Shown: positions 32,271 to 41,088 of the stretch, one piece after another
Position numbering within the stretch: position 1 is the first letter of the stretch
How the letters are laid out: each line of letters starts with the position of its first letter
Origin: JAIBAC01 sp046331095
GTDB taxonomy: Bacteria > Actinomycetota > Acidimicrobiia > UBA2766
Assembly (NCBI GenBank): GCA_046331095.1
Contig: JAXLRM010000007.1
Span: 62,001-126,000, forward strand
DNA length: 64,000 bases
Direction of reading: 5' to 3'
Made by a program: the position numbers and the translations under genes
Notes under the pieces: model-generated
What the model saw: only the letters and a program-made list of their open reading frames with translations
Databases searched by the model: none
What the model was told of the DNA's origin: nothing

Positions 32271-33872
32271 TCAGTAGCCCCTCTCGGGCACGATCGGACT
32301 GGGCAGGTCGAGGTCGGCCGCGATCGCTTTGTAGGCGTTGTACCCGCACGCGGCGTGGACGCCACCGCCCGGATACGCAGAAGGCCCGCACAGGTAGAGC
32401 GAGTCGATCTCGGTCCTGTACTGGGACGCCTCGGGAAACGGCCTGTTCGCGCCCGTCTGGTCGGGCGAGAACTCCCCGCTCGAGAAGTCCCCCTCGCGCA
32501 TGAGGTTCTTGTGCTCCATCTGGTCCGGCGTGTAGAGGCGCTGCGCGATCACGTTCGCGTCGGTCATGTTCGGGGCATGACGCCGCCAGACGGAGAGGAA
32601 CTCCTCGTTGAACGTGGCACGCACCTCGGCCCACTCCTCTGCGCTCAGCGCGCTGGCGACCGGCAGGAAGTACCAGCCCGTGGCGCTGTGGCGCCCCGGG
32701 GGCGCCTGGGTCGGATCCCACAGGGAGTTGACCCACGTGCCGGCCGCGGGTTTGGGCATGCGGCCCGAGTAGGCGTCGCGGATGTAGCGGATGGTGTCCT
32801 CGGCCCCCTCGAAGCCGACCATCGTGTAGAAGCACTTGTCGACGTCGGGATCCCAGCGTGCCGAGCTGTACGCAGGCGCCTCGTAGAGGCAGAACATCGG
32901 CGTCCCGAGCACGTGGCTGGGGCCGTAGCGGAAGTTCTCGGCGCGCTTGACCCAGAGTGGGCTGAGGTGATCGGGACCCACGAGGCCGAGCAGAGTCTGG
33001 CGCAGATCGGCATTGGACGCGACGACCTTCTCGGCGCGGATCTCACGTCCGCGTGCGAAGACGCCGACCGCGCGACCGTCCTCGACGATCACACGCTCGA
33101 CGGCGGAGTTCTCGAGCAGGTCGACCCCTTCGCGGTAGCACGCCTGGGTCATCGCCTTGGCGAGGTTGTGGGTCCCGCCGATGACGAGCTTCCAGTTCGC
33201 CATAGTCCACATGACGAAGGTCAGGAAGCCGGCGCCCGTTCCGTAGTCGTCCACGGGGAAGCCCCACTCGACGCACGCTCGGTAGAGCAGGGCGCGGAGC
33301 TCGTCGGTCTCGAACAGCTCGTCTATGAGGATCTTGCAGGTCTTGCCGGCCTGATAGCCGCCGAGTCCGAGGTCCCCGAAGATCGTGTCGACGATCATCG
33401 CCTGCTGCTCGGTGACCTGCGTGGGCGGGTTGTAGAGCCCCGCGGCAAGCAGCATCTCGAGGTTCGCCGCTCGTCGCTTCAGTTCGACGTAGAGGTCGGC
33501 GTCGTCCTTGGAGTAGCGCGAGATGCTCGCGTGGGTGCGCTCGAGCAGATCGGGCCTGTGCAGTACGACCGGCGGCCGGGAGTCCTCGAAAGCGATCGCT
33601 GCCTGCGCCTCGGGCATGACCGTGCGCAGGCCGATCTCCTCGAGGCCGAAGTCCTTGATCATCGGCATGATGTCGAAGAACTCCATGTACTGCGCGTGCA
33701 TGTTGTGGCGGAACCCGGGCAGGACCGGTTCCTCGGTGTTGACACCACCACCCTCTTCGTGGCGTCGCTCGACGACACAGGTGCGCAGGCCGGCCCGCTG
33801 CAGGTACGCGGCGAGGCACAGGCCGTTGTGACCTGCACCGATCACTACTGCGTCGTACACGTCGGTGGCCAT
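32271..33872 (-). CDS. PYROXD2-like FAD-dependent oxidoreductase (second copy)
   Basis: Protein of 533 residues, paralogue of the gene at 30618. FAD motif AVVIGAGHNGLCLAAYLQRA at 8-27, then VVERRHEEGGGVNTEEPVLP, and the C-terminal LYLCGPSAYPGGGVHAACGYN. The two proteins share the whole fold but are clearly diverged, which suggests different substrates or a heterodimer. The ATG at 33872 is chosen; it gives the standard N terminus, while an upstream frame adds 25 unlikely residues. A nested palindrome lies upstream (33932-33969). Confidence 0.8.
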   Translation of the reverse strand: MATDVYDAVVIGAGHNGLCLAAYLQRAGLRTCVVERRHEEGGGVNTEEPVLPGFRHNMHAQYMEFFDIMPMIKDFGLEEIGLRTVMPEAQAAIAFEDSRPPVVLHRPDLLERTHASISRYSKDDADLYVELKRRAANLEMLLAAGLYNPPTQVTEQQAMIVDTIFGDLGLGGYQAGKTCKILIDELFETDELRALLYRACVEWGFPVDDYGTGAGFLTFVMWTMANWKLVIGGTHNLAKAMTQACYREGVDLLENSAVERVIVEDGRAVGVFARGREIRAEKVVASNADLRQTLLGLVGPDHLSPLWVKRAENFRYGPSHVLGTPMFCLYEAPAYSSARWDPDVDKCFYTMVGFEGAEDTIRYIRDAYSGRMPKPAAGTWVNSLWDPTQAPPGRHSATGWYFLPVASALSAEEWAEVRATFNEEFLSVWRRHAPNMTDANVIAQRLYTPDQMEHKNLMREGDFSSGEFSPDQTGANRPFPEASQYRTEIDSLYLCGPSAYPGGGVHAACGYNAYKAIAADLDLPSPIVPERGY

Positions 33873-33931
33873 CTGTCCCCCTCGACGATCGTCAGGATTG
33901 CCGGTGAGGGTAGCCATCGGAAACAAGCGCG

Positions 33932-33969
33932 GACCAAACAGGCGCACTCTGAGTGCAAGGAGTTTGGTC
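33932..33969. promoter_or_regulatory. nested palindrome upstream of the PYROXD2-like pair
   Basis: GACCAAAC (33932-33939) pairs with GTTTGGTC (33962-33969), and within lies GCACTC-T-GAGTGC (33944-33956). It lies 60 bases upstream of the oxidoreductase start and 21 bases after the stop of the oxidase gene, so it could be an operator for the former or a terminator for the latter. No T run follows on the minus strand, which favours an operator. Confidence 0.45.
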
Positions 33970-33989
33970 TTGCTCGCGCGGCGAGATGC

Positions 33990-34670
33990 CTAGTGCTCCG
34001 AAGCCTCGTGCTCGCGGTGTTCGGTGCGTTCGGTGCTCTCGCGCCAGGCCTGGCGGAACCAACCGCCGCCGGTCACGACGGCGAGGACGATGCCTGCCAC
34101 GATGAGGCCGTTGACCTGCATCTTGAACACGAGCCCGATGCCGATAAGGGCCGCGGAAGCCGCGATCAGGACCGGCCACACGCTCGGGCCGGGGATGTGC
34201 ACGCCCTTGGGTGGTGGTGGTAGCGCGAGAGTGTCCTTGGGCGCCGAGAAGTCGGCGCCGCGGTCGATCTTCGCCTCGGGATGCTTGCTCATGTACTCCA
34301 TCGCCGGGGCTGCCTTCATCATGATCGCGATGAACCAGCAGAACACGCCGGTGGCGATGAGCAGCACCGACCCCATCAGGTTCGACTTGTTGAGCCCGCG
34401 GTTGTCGTAGTCGGCGATCAGGAAGGCGAAGATCAGGTCGATCACGAGCAGCGTGACCCCGATCACGACGCCGACGAGGTACACGCGACGCTCGACGCGG
34501 CCCCTGATCGCCCAGGCCAGGGCCAGGCACGCAATGCCCACCAGGCCGATCAGGTAGACCGCGACGATCTTCCAGCCCGAGAGCCGTAGGAACGTGCAGA
34601 AGGCGTACACGATGCCCGCGAAGGCCATCGAGATGCCGAACAAGCTGAGCACCCGGTACATCAACCGCAT
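33990..34670 (-). CDS. membrane protein of the cytochrome oxidase operon (subunit IV-like)
   Basis: Protein of 226 residues with about six membrane segments: two near the N terminus (MYRVLSLFGISMAFAGIVYAF), two in the middle, and two near the C terminus (SVWPVLIAASAALIGIGLVF and ILAVVTGGGWF). The segment PSVWPVLIAASA followed by Gly-rich helices is like actinobacterial oxidase subunit IV (CtaF). It lies 12 bases downstream of ctaE on the same strand. A structural role in the aa3 oxidase is likely; the assignment is by position and helix pattern, not by a diagnostic motif. Confidence 0.6.
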   Translation of the reverse strand: MRLMYRVLSLFGISMAFAGIVYAFCTFLRLSGWKIVAVYLIGLVGIACLALAWAIRGRVERRVYLVGVVIGVTLLVIDLIFAFLIADYDNRGLNKSNLMGSVLLIATGVFCWFIAIMMKAAPAMEYMSKHPEAKIDRGADFSAPKDTLALPPPPKGVHIPGPSVWPVLIAASAALIGIGLVFKMQVNGLIVAGIVLAVVTGGGWFRQAWRESTERTEHREHEASEH

Positions 34671-34682
34671 GGAAAGGTCACC

Positions 34683-35297
34683 TCACCGCACGACGTAGAG
34701 CGTGAAGAACACGAAGATCCAGACGACATCGACGAAGTGCCAGTACCAGACGCCGCATTCGACGGCCTGGTAGTTCCGCGAGGAGAACCCGCCGACCATG
34801 CCGGCGAAGGTCTGGTAGGAGAAGAAGATCACCCCGCCGAGCACGTGCAGGGCGTGGAAGCCGAGGATCGTGAAGAAGATCGACCCGTAGGCACCGTGGC
34901 TGCCGAAGTCGAAGTCGAGGTTGACGGCGTCGAAGATCTCACCCACGAGGAACATCGCACCGAGCAGCATCGTCAGCGCAAGGCTCGTCACGAACACCGT
35001 GCGATTGTCGTTGCGTATCCCCCAGATGGCCCCGTGAGCCGTGACACTCGACGTGAGCAGCATCAGCGTGAGGATGATCGGCAGCACCACGTCGAGGGTC
35101 GGCAGCCCTTCGGGCGGCCACGGGTTGTTGACCGATCGGAGCACGTAGTACGACCCGAGCAGGGTCGAGAAGAACATGATCTCCGAGGCGATGAACAGCA
35201 CCGTGCCCATCAAGGGCATGGACAGGCCGCCTTCGTCCTCGGTCTTTCCGAGCGCCGGCCCGTCGAGGTCCCTCAGCGCGGGGACGGTCGTGGTCAT
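34683..35297 (-). CDS. ctaE: cytochrome c oxidase subunit III
   Basis: Protein of 204 residues with five predicted membrane helices, the short five-helix bacterial form. Signatures: GTVLFIASEIMFFSTLLGSY, LTSSVTAHGAIWGIR, the FFTILGFHALHVLGGVIFF segment, and the end WYWHFVDVVWIFVFFTLYVV. It stabilises subunit I and the proton path of the aa3 oxidase. It sits 33 bases after ctaD. Confidence 0.95.
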   Translation of the reverse strand: MTTTVPALRDLDGPALGKTEDEGGLSMPLMGTVLFIASEIMFFSTLLGSYYVLRSVNNPWPPEGLPTLDVVLPIILTLMLLTSSVTAHGAIWGIRNDNRTVFVTSLALTMLLGAMFLVGEIFDAVNLDFDFGSHGAYGSIFFTILGFHALHVLGGVIFFSYQTFAGMVGGFSSRNYQAVECGVWYWHFVDVVWIFVFFTLYVVR

Positions 35298-35330
35298 CGA
35301 GACCTCCTCGAAGTCGTGTGGACCGCCACG

Positions 35331-37019
35331 TCAGTGCCCTCCGGCGTGTTCACGTTCGCGCGCTGCCTCGGCGTCTCCCCGCGACACCTCGGGGTGCTTG
35401 AGGTCGAACAAGGGGCGCTCGGAGCGGATCGGCGGCAGCGCGTCGAAGTTGTAGTAGGGCGGTGGCGAGGTCGTCGCCCACTCGAGGGTGTTGGCGTCCC
35501 ACGGGTCGTCGCCGGCGAGGGGGCCGCGCCTGCGTGACACGAGCATGTTGATGATCCACATGAGGAGCCCGATGCCGATCAGGTAGGCGCCGATCGACGA
35601 GACGAGGTTGAGTGTGTTCCATGCCGGCACGTAGTAGGTCTCGATGCGGCGCGGCATGCCTTTGAGACCGAGGGCCTGTTGGGCCATGAACGTCATGTTG
35701 GTGCCCACGAACATGACGATCCACTGGATCTTGCCGGTCGTCTCGTTCAGGCGCCGGCCGGTCATCTTCGGGAACCAGTAGTAACTGGCGGCCATCACGC
35801 CGAAGAGGGCGGCAGCGACGAGCACGTAGTGGAAGTGACCGACCACGTAGTAGGTGTCGTGGACACTGAAGTCGATCGAACCCGACCCCAGGAAGACCCC
35901 GGTGATCCCGCCGATGAGGAACTGGGACAGGAACCCGATTGCGAACAGCATCGCAGCGCTCCACCGGACCTTCCCGCGGAACATCGTCGCGGTCCAGCCG
36001 AACATCTTCACCCCGGTCGGGACCGCGATCAGGAGTGATGTCGCGGCGAAGAAGCTCACGTTGATGGCGCCGGTGGTGAACATGTGGTGCGCCCACACCA
36101 TGGTGCCGAGTGCCCCGATCGAGAGCGTCGAGAACACGAAGGCCTTGTAGCCGAAGATGGGCTTGCGGCTGAACACCGGGATGATCTCGGAGACGATCCC
36201 CATGATCGGCACCAGGAGGATGTACACCTCGGGATGGCCGAAGAACCAGAAGATGTGCTGGTACAGGATCGGATCCCCGCCTGCTTGGGCGTTGAAGAAG
36301 TTCGCCCCCAGGTTGCGGTCGATCCAGAGCATCGCGAAGCCGGCCGTCAGTACCGGCAGCGAGAAGACGGCCAGCAGCGACGTCACGAACATGTTCCAAC
36401 AGAACAGCGGCATGCGCATCATCGTCATGCCCGGAGCGCGCATCTTGAGGATCGTGACGATGAAGTTGATCGAGCCGAGCGTGGTGCTCGCTCCGACGAT
36501 GGCCAGTCCCGCGAGCGCCACGTTGACGCCGTTTCCGGGGGCGAACTGGGAGTTGGCGAGCGGCGGGTTGATGTACCAGCCGACGTTGGCAGCCCCGTTC
36601 TTCACGAAGAAGCCCGAGAGCATGAGGATCCCGCCGAGGGGGATCATCCAGAACGAAAGGGCGTTGACCTTGGGGAACGCCATGTCGGTCGCGCCGAGTT
36701 GCAGGGGGATCACGTAGTTGCCGATGGCGGCGATCATCGGCATGAGGAAGAGGAACACCATGACGATCGCGTGCATCGTCATGATCTGGTTGTAGGTGTC
36801 GCCGTCCATGAACGCCGAGTCGGCCTGGGCGAGCTGGGTGCGGACCATCCCCGCGAACGTGCCGCCCAGGCACAAGAAGACGATCGACGTCACGAAGTAC
36901 ATGATCGCGATCTTCTTGTGGTCGGTGGTGGTCAGCCAGTCCAGCACCGACGCCCTGTAGGGCCGGCGAACCTCGACACCACCGACGGCGACGTCGGGGC
37001 GAACCTCAGTCGTGGCCAT
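35331..37019 (-). CDS. ctaD: cytochrome c oxidase subunit I
   Basis: Protein of 562 residues with twelve membrane helices. It binds haem a, haem a3 and CuB and reduces oxygen while pumping protons. The low-spin haem His is in MTMHAIVMVFLF, the CuB and proton-channel segment is WFFGHPEVYILLVP with the pump glutamate, HHMFTTG gives the two CuB histidines, and GHFHYVL gives the haem a3 ligand region. The sequence is A-type. The ATG at 37019 follows a typical site; ctaC is upstream with 45 bases between. Confidence 0.97.
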   Translation of the reverse strand: MATTEVRPDVAVGGVEVRRPYRASVLDWLTTTDHKKIAIMYFVTSIVFLCLGGTFAGMVRTQLAQADSAFMDGDTYNQIMTMHAIVMVFLFLMPMIAAIGNYVIPLQLGATDMAFPKVNALSFWMIPLGGILMLSGFFVKNGAANVGWYINPPLANSQFAPGNGVNVALAGLAIVGASTTLGSINFIVTILKMRAPGMTMMRMPLFCWNMFVTSLLAVFSLPVLTAGFAMLWIDRNLGANFFNAQAGGDPILYQHIFWFFGHPEVYILLVPIMGIVSEIIPVFSRKPIFGYKAFVFSTLSIGALGTMVWAHHMFTTGAINVSFFAATSLLIAVPTGVKMFGWTATMFRGKVRWSAAMLFAIGFLSQFLIGGITGVFLGSGSIDFSVHDTYYVVGHFHYVLVAAALFGVMAASYYWFPKMTGRRLNETTGKIQWIVMFVGTNMTFMAQQALGLKGMPRRIETYYVPAWNTLNLVSSIGAYLIGIGLLMWIINMLVSRRRGPLAGDDPWDANTLEWATTSPPPYYNFDALPPIRSERPLFDLKHPEVSRGDAEAAREREHAGGH

Positions 37020-37064
37020 CTTGCGCCTCGCTCCTGTTCGATCCGGTAGTCCTCGGGGCTGCGG

Positions 37065-37931
37065 TCACTTCGTGGCCGCCGTCGTGGTGGTGGCGCCAGA
37101 TCCGCCACCCGCGCCGCGGGCCGCTGCTTGTTTCTGCCGCAGCCACGTGTCGAACTGTTCGGGGCTGACCACCTCGACTTCGAAGAGCATCTGTGCGTGC
37201 TGGGTTCCGCAGAGCTCGGCACACGCACCCTGGAAGGCGCCGGCGGAGTAGATGCCGTTGGCGGGCTGGTCCTCGGACGTCTTGTCGAAGGTGACCTGGA
37301 AGCTGTTCTGCTGGCCGGGCACCACGTCGAGCTTGTAGAGCGAAGCTGGGATGTAGAACGAGTGGATCACGTCGTCGGACTGCAGCTTGAACTCGATGTT
37401 CTCCCCGACGGGTACCACCAGGCGCGGCGGGACCGGTGCGCCGGAGAAGCCCGCTGTGTTCTTGGTGGCGTTCTGGCCCACGACGGTGACCCCGTTGCCG
37501 TAGTCGAAGGACCACGCCCACTGCTTGCCGATGACCTTGATCTGGTGGGCGGGAACCGCTTCCTTGGCCTGGACCTTGTTGATCTGCTGCCAGCTCAGGA
37601 AGAACAGCGTGATCACGATGACCGCGGGGATCGCGATCCAGACGGCCTCGAGAGCCGACTTGCCGTGGATCTGTTCGGGGAGCTCGTCGTCGCCGCGGCG
37701 ACGACGGAACACGATCGGGAAACCCCAGATCGCGATCTCGACTCCCACGAAGATCACCAGGGCGATGACCCACATGACCAGATAGAGGCGGTGAAGTCCC
37801 TGCCCTTGCTTCGTCACCGGCTCGAGTTGGCCGCCCCCACAGCTTCCGAGCAGGAGGGCGACCCCGATCGTGCCGATCAGGGCGCCGAGCTTTCGGCGGG
37901 TGGCCAGCCTCCCGGATGCCCTACGCCGCAT
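37065..37931 (-). CDS. ctaC: cytochrome c oxidase subunit II
   Basis: Protein of 288 residues. A lipoprotein-type signal ends in LLLGSCGGG, two membrane helices follow at about 48-70 and 90-115, and the C-terminal cupredoxin domain binds the CuA pair: CAELCGTQHAQM gives Cys-x3-Cys-x3-His-x2-Met, with a further His in DDVIHSFYIP. The aromatic electron-entry path is WAWSFDY. No cytochrome c is fused to it, so the separate membrane cytochromes must donate electrons. ATG at 37931 is preferred to TTG two codons earlier. First gene of the oxidase operon. Confidence 0.96.
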   Translation of the reverse strand: MRRRASGRLATRRKLGALIGTIGVALLLGSCGGGQLEPVTKQGQGLHRLYLVMWVIALVIFVGVEIAIWGFPIVFRRRRGDDELPEQIHGKSALEAVWIAIPAVIVITLFFLSWQQINKVQAKEAVPAHQIKVIGKQWAWSFDYGNGVTVVGQNATKNTAGFSGAPVPPRLVVPVGENIEFKLQSDDVIHSFYIPASLYKLDVVPGQQNSFQVTFDKTSEDQPANGIYSAGAFQGACAELCGTQHAQMLFEVEVVSPEQFDTWLRQKQAAARGAGGGSGATTTTAATK

Positions 37932-38103
37932 TCGCAACCTCGTGTTTTCGGGGTTCGTTCTCTGTCCGGAGCCGCTGTTGTCCCCTGTGACCGGCTCGGG
38001 TCGCAGTGCTCCGGCGAAATGGCTCGGGAATACTAACGACGGTTTCCGCCGATCGGGAATTCATCCGTCTCGGCGGTGCCGCACCGGTGTTGGCGCGACG
38101 ACC

Positions 38104-39015
38104 ATGCCGCGCGGGAGGATCCCGGGTGTGAACGTGCCGCCGCCGGTCTGGACGATCCTGCTCACGGGCTGGAGCCTCCCGTGGCTGCCGGTGATCGGGA
38201 TCCTCGTGGCGGCAGGGCTGTACATGCGCGGCGTGCGTATCGTGGACTCCGCGCACCCGCGCCACCCGATCCCCGCGTCACGGCGGAACTGCTTCCTCGC
38301 GGGCCTACTCGTGCTCTACGTAGCAGTCGGGTCTCCGATAGCGGTCTACGACACCTCGCTGTTCTGGGTGCACATGATCCAGCACCTGCTGATCTTGAAC
38401 GTCGCTGCCCCGCTACTCATGCTCGGTGGTCCGATCACGGTGTGGATACGGGCGTCGTCGCCGCGGACCCGCCGCCGTGTCGTGCTTCCCCTGTTGAGGA
38501 GCCGGCCGGTTGCGATCCTCACGTTCCCGATCACCTGCTGGATCCTGCTCGGTCCGCTCGTGCTCTACGCGACCCACTTCACGCCGATGTTCGACGCCGC
38601 GCTGCGGCTCAACTGGGTGCACGAGATCGAACACGCCCTCTACCTGTTCGCCTCTTGCCTGTTCTGGTGGCCGGTCGTGGGCCGCGACCCGAGTCGCTGG
38701 AAGCTGTCGTACCCCGCCAAGTTGCTCTACCTGTTCACGGCGATGCCCGCGCTCACGTTCCTCGGACTCGCACTCATGAACTCGAACCAGGTGATCTATC
38801 CCACCTATGCCGCCGCTGCCGTGGCACGTGGATGGGGGCTGTCCGCCATCGACGACCAGAAGCTCGCCGGCTTCATCATGTGGGTGCCGGGCAGCATGTT
38901 CGTGCTCGTCGCGATCCTCTGGACTGCCGCTCAGTGGATGAGGGCCGAGGAACGCGCCGGGGAGCGAATCGACCGTGTCCTCGACGCGCGGCGCGCCACC
39001 GGCACCGCGCCCTGA
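38104..39015 (+). CDS. ctaG: cytochrome c oxidase assembly factor of the CtaG/caa3 type
   Basis: Protein of 303 residues with about seven membrane helices, matching the Caa3_CtaG family: VHMIQHLLILNVAAPLLMLGGP, FPITCWILLGPLVLYATHFTP, EIEHALYLFASCLFWWPVVG, and the region around MNSNQVIYPTY. It is thought to help insert copper into the oxidase. It reads away from ctaC with 172 bases between, so the promoters probably lie there. The ATG at 38104 is used; a GTG at 38128 is another option. Confidence 0.85.
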   Translation: MPRGRIPGVNVPPPVWTILLTGWSLPWLPVIGILVAAGLYMRGVRIVDSAHPRHPIPASRRNCFLAGLLVLYVAVGSPIAVYDTSLFWVHMIQHLLILNVAAPLLMLGGPITVWIRASSPRTRRRVVLPLLRSRPVAILTFPITCWILLGPLVLYATHFTPMFDAALRLNWVHEIEHALYLFASCLFWWPVVGRDPSRWKLSYPAKLLYLFTAMPALTFLGLALMNSNQVIYPTYAAAAVARGWGLSAIDDQKLAGFIMWVPGSMFVLVAILWTAAQWMRAEERAGERIDRVLDARRATGTAP

Positions 39016-39036
39016 TCGGCCCCGGACCCCGAGGTC

Positions 39037-39999
39037 TCAGCGCACGAGAACGTCGACTGCGATGGCCAGGAACAGCAGCCCGAGGTAGGTGATCGAGAAG
39101 TGGAATAGCCGCATGGCCCGCTGCGTGGTGGTCTCGCGCAGGAGGTCGACGGCCAGCTTCACGAACACGGCGCCGAGCAGGATCGCCGCGGAGAAGTAGA
39201 CGAGCTGCATCTGGGCGACCGCGCCGAACACGAGGGTCACGGCCAGCATCATGAGGCTGTAGGCGAGGGTCTGGCGTGCGGTCTCCGCGAGGCTGCGCAC
39301 CACTGGCAGCATCGGCACCCCTGCCGCCGCGTAGTCCTCGCGGTACTTGATCGCGAGCGCCCAGAAGTGGGGCGGCGTCCACATGAAGACGACCATGAAC
39401 AGCAGCCATGGCGTCAGGCCGAGCCCGCCTGTCACGGCGGCCCAGCCGATGAGCACGGGGGCAGCGCCCGCGGCGCCGCCGATCACGATGTTCTGGGGCG
39501 AGGTGCGCTTGAGACCCATGGTGTACACGAACACGTAGAACAGGCACGCGCACACCGCGAGGACCGCGGGCACCCAGCCGACGGTCGCCTGCAACCACAG
39601 GTACGCGACGAACTCGAGCACGATCCCGAACGTGAGCGCCCCGTTGGGGCTCACGAGCTCCATCGGGAGGGGACGTTTGCGCGTGCGAGCCATGATCTTG
39701 TCGATGTCACGGTCGTACCAGCAGTTGATGGTGTTGGCTCCCCCGGCCGAGAGGGTGCCACCTATCACGGTCGCCACGATCGGCCAGATCCCGGGCATGC
39801 CTCCCGCTGCGAGGATCATCGTGGGTACGGTCGTGATCAGGAGCAGCTCGATGATGCGCGGTTTGGTGAGGGCGACGTAGGCGCGAGCCGTCGACCACAC
39901 CGCGCGCGGCCGCTTCGACGGGCTCAGGACAGGGGAGGCGGCCTCGGTCAAGGGGATTCCCGTTCGGACGGCACCGGGTCGAGGATCATTCTGCCCCAA
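39037..39999 (-). CDS. ctaB: protohaem IX farnesyltransferase (haem O synthase)
   Basis: Protein of 320 residues, UbiA superfamily with nine predicted membrane helices. It adds a farnesyl group to protohaem to make haem O, the precursor of haem a for the aa3 oxidase. The first Asp-rich motif is NCWYDRDIDKIMARTRKRP, the second lies near FWALAIKYREDYAAAGVPM. TTG start at 39999 is the best fit, since the frame continues open only a short way. It converges with ctaG, with 21 bases between the stops. Confidence 0.95.
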   Translation of the reverse strand: MGQNDPRPGAVRTGIPLTEAASPVLSPSKRPRAVWSTARAYVALTKPRIIELLLITTVPTMILAAGGMPGIWPIVATVIGGTLSAGGANTINCWYDRDIDKIMARTRKRPLPMELVSPNGALTFGIVLEFVAYLWLQATVGWVPAVLAVCACLFYVFVYTMGLKRTSPQNIVIGGAAGAAPVLIGWAAVTGGLGLTPWLLFMVVFMWTPPHFWALAIKYREDYAAAGVPMLPVVRSLAETARQTLAYSLMMLAVTLVFGAVAQMQLVYFSAAILLGAVFVKLAVDLLRETTTQRAMRLFHFSITYLGLLFLAIAVDVLVR

Positions 40000-40035
40000 C
40001 TTCTCCGGTGCGTCCGAAACCCGGACTCCCGCTGC

Positions 40036-40146
40036 GGACGTGGGGACGTGAGGCGGGTCGTGAGCCCGTCTGGCGTCCCCACGTCGGTTCGGGGCCCGGA
40101 CGTGGGGACGTGAGGTGGGTCGTGAGCCCGTCTGGGGTCCCCACGT
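40036..40146. repeat. two tandem 62-bp dyad elements (locus B)
   Basis: Same family as locus A at 30495: ACGTGGGGAC and GTCCCCACGT at 40038-40047/40075-40084 and 40100-40109/40137-40146, each with a 27-base loop, period 62. The loops here read differently but keep an inner CGGG/CCCG stem. This locus lies between divergent genes, 37 bases from ctaB and 24 bases before the lipoprotein start. Confidence 0.85.
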
Positions 40147-40170
40147 CGGTTCTGGATAGCGTTTCCGTGC

Positions 40171-41088
40171 ATGCGCGCCTGCACTCGTCTCGTCGCAACC
40201 GCTGCCGTCCTGGTACCGCTGCTCGCCGGCTGCGGTTCGGGCACGGCTTCAGAGGGAGTGTGCTCACCCGACTGGCCCGACACGATCGTCGTCGGCCAGG
40301 CCGAGTTCACACCCGTGATCGTGAGCGCCGACCTCGGCGTCGGGCCGACCGAGTTCACCGTCGGGCTCCTCGACGCCGACCAGAACGCGATCGGTGGCCC
40401 CGACACCGGCGTCGACGTGAGGTTCTTCGACCTCGACAGGTCCAGGTCCGACGCCGTGGGAGGCGGAGCGGCGGAGTTCTTCTGGGCGATCCCCGACGTC
40501 CGCGGGATGTACTCCATCCCGATCGACCTCGGCTCCGCGGGGACCTGGGGTGCCGAGGTGAGCGTGCACCCGCCCGGGGCGGCACCGATGTGCGAGAAGG
40601 TGCGCTTCAGTGTGCAGGACAAGCCGCAGGCGCCGGCGGTCGGTGACGCCGCGCCTCGCAGCGTCACACGCACGGTCGCCGACGCCGGTGGGACCCTCGC
40701 GGCGATCTCGTCCGACCCCGCGCCGGACCCGTCCCTGTACCGCTACGGCATCGCCGACCTGATCGACGCCCACAGGGCCTTCGTGGTGGCTTTCGCCACG
40801 CCCAAGTTCTGCACGAGCCGGACCTGCGGGCCGACGGTCGACCAGATCAAGGAGGTGGCGAGCGACTACCCCACGTGCGTGTTCGTCCACGTCGAGATCT
40901 TCGAGGACCTCGACAACCCCGTCCCCAAGGTCTACGTGCCCGCGGTTTCGGAGTGGAACCTGCCGTCGGAGCCGTGGGTCTTCGCGGTCGACGCCGACGG
41001 CAAGGTCGCGGCGCGCTTCGAAGGAGCGATGAGCGACCAGTCCCTGCGCGCTGCCGTCGAGTCGGTCTGCCCGAAGGCGACTGCGTGA
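40171..41088 (+). CDS. lipoprotein with thioredoxin-like C-terminal domain
   Basis: Protein of 305 residues. Signal with lipobox LVPLLAGC (Cys21), then an N-terminal beta-rich domain of about 120 residues, and a C-terminal thioredoxin-like domain (about 175-300) with FATPKFCTSRTCGP, where two Cys are four residues apart instead of the CxxC of thioredoxins. In SCO1-type and peroxiredoxin-like proteins such spacing serves metal or thiol chemistry, so a role in copper delivery or oxidase assembly is possible. It lies between ctaB and the MenJ-like gene, whose GTG start overlaps its stop. Function not established. Confidence 0.6.
   Translation: MRACTRLVATAAVLVPLLAGCGSGTASEGVCSPDWPDTIVVGQAEFTPVIVSADLGVGPTEFTVGLLDADQNAIGGPDTGVDVRFFDLDRSRSDAVGGGAAEFFWAIPDVRGMYSIPIDLGSAGTWGAEVSVHPPGAAPMCEKVRFSVQDKPQAPAVGDAAPRSVTRTVADAGGTLAAISSDPAPDPSLYRYGIADLIDAHRAFVVAFATPKFCTSRTCGPTVDQIKEVASDYPTCVFVHVEIFEDLDNPVPKVYVPAVSEWNLPSEPWVFAVDADGKVAARFEGAMSDQSLRAAVESVCPKATA

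Noticed and set aside
33944..33956. Possible CIRCE element (HrcA site), because of GCACTC and GAGTGC
   Set aside because: CIRCE has nine bases between the arms; here there is one, and no heat-shock gene follows.
30705..34223. A very long plus-strand open frame (over 1,100 codons) opposite the oxidoreductase genes
   Set aside because: It is antisense to two clear flavoprotein genes and reads as low-complexity His/Arg/Val/Gly-rich protein, as expected from GC-rich mirror frames.
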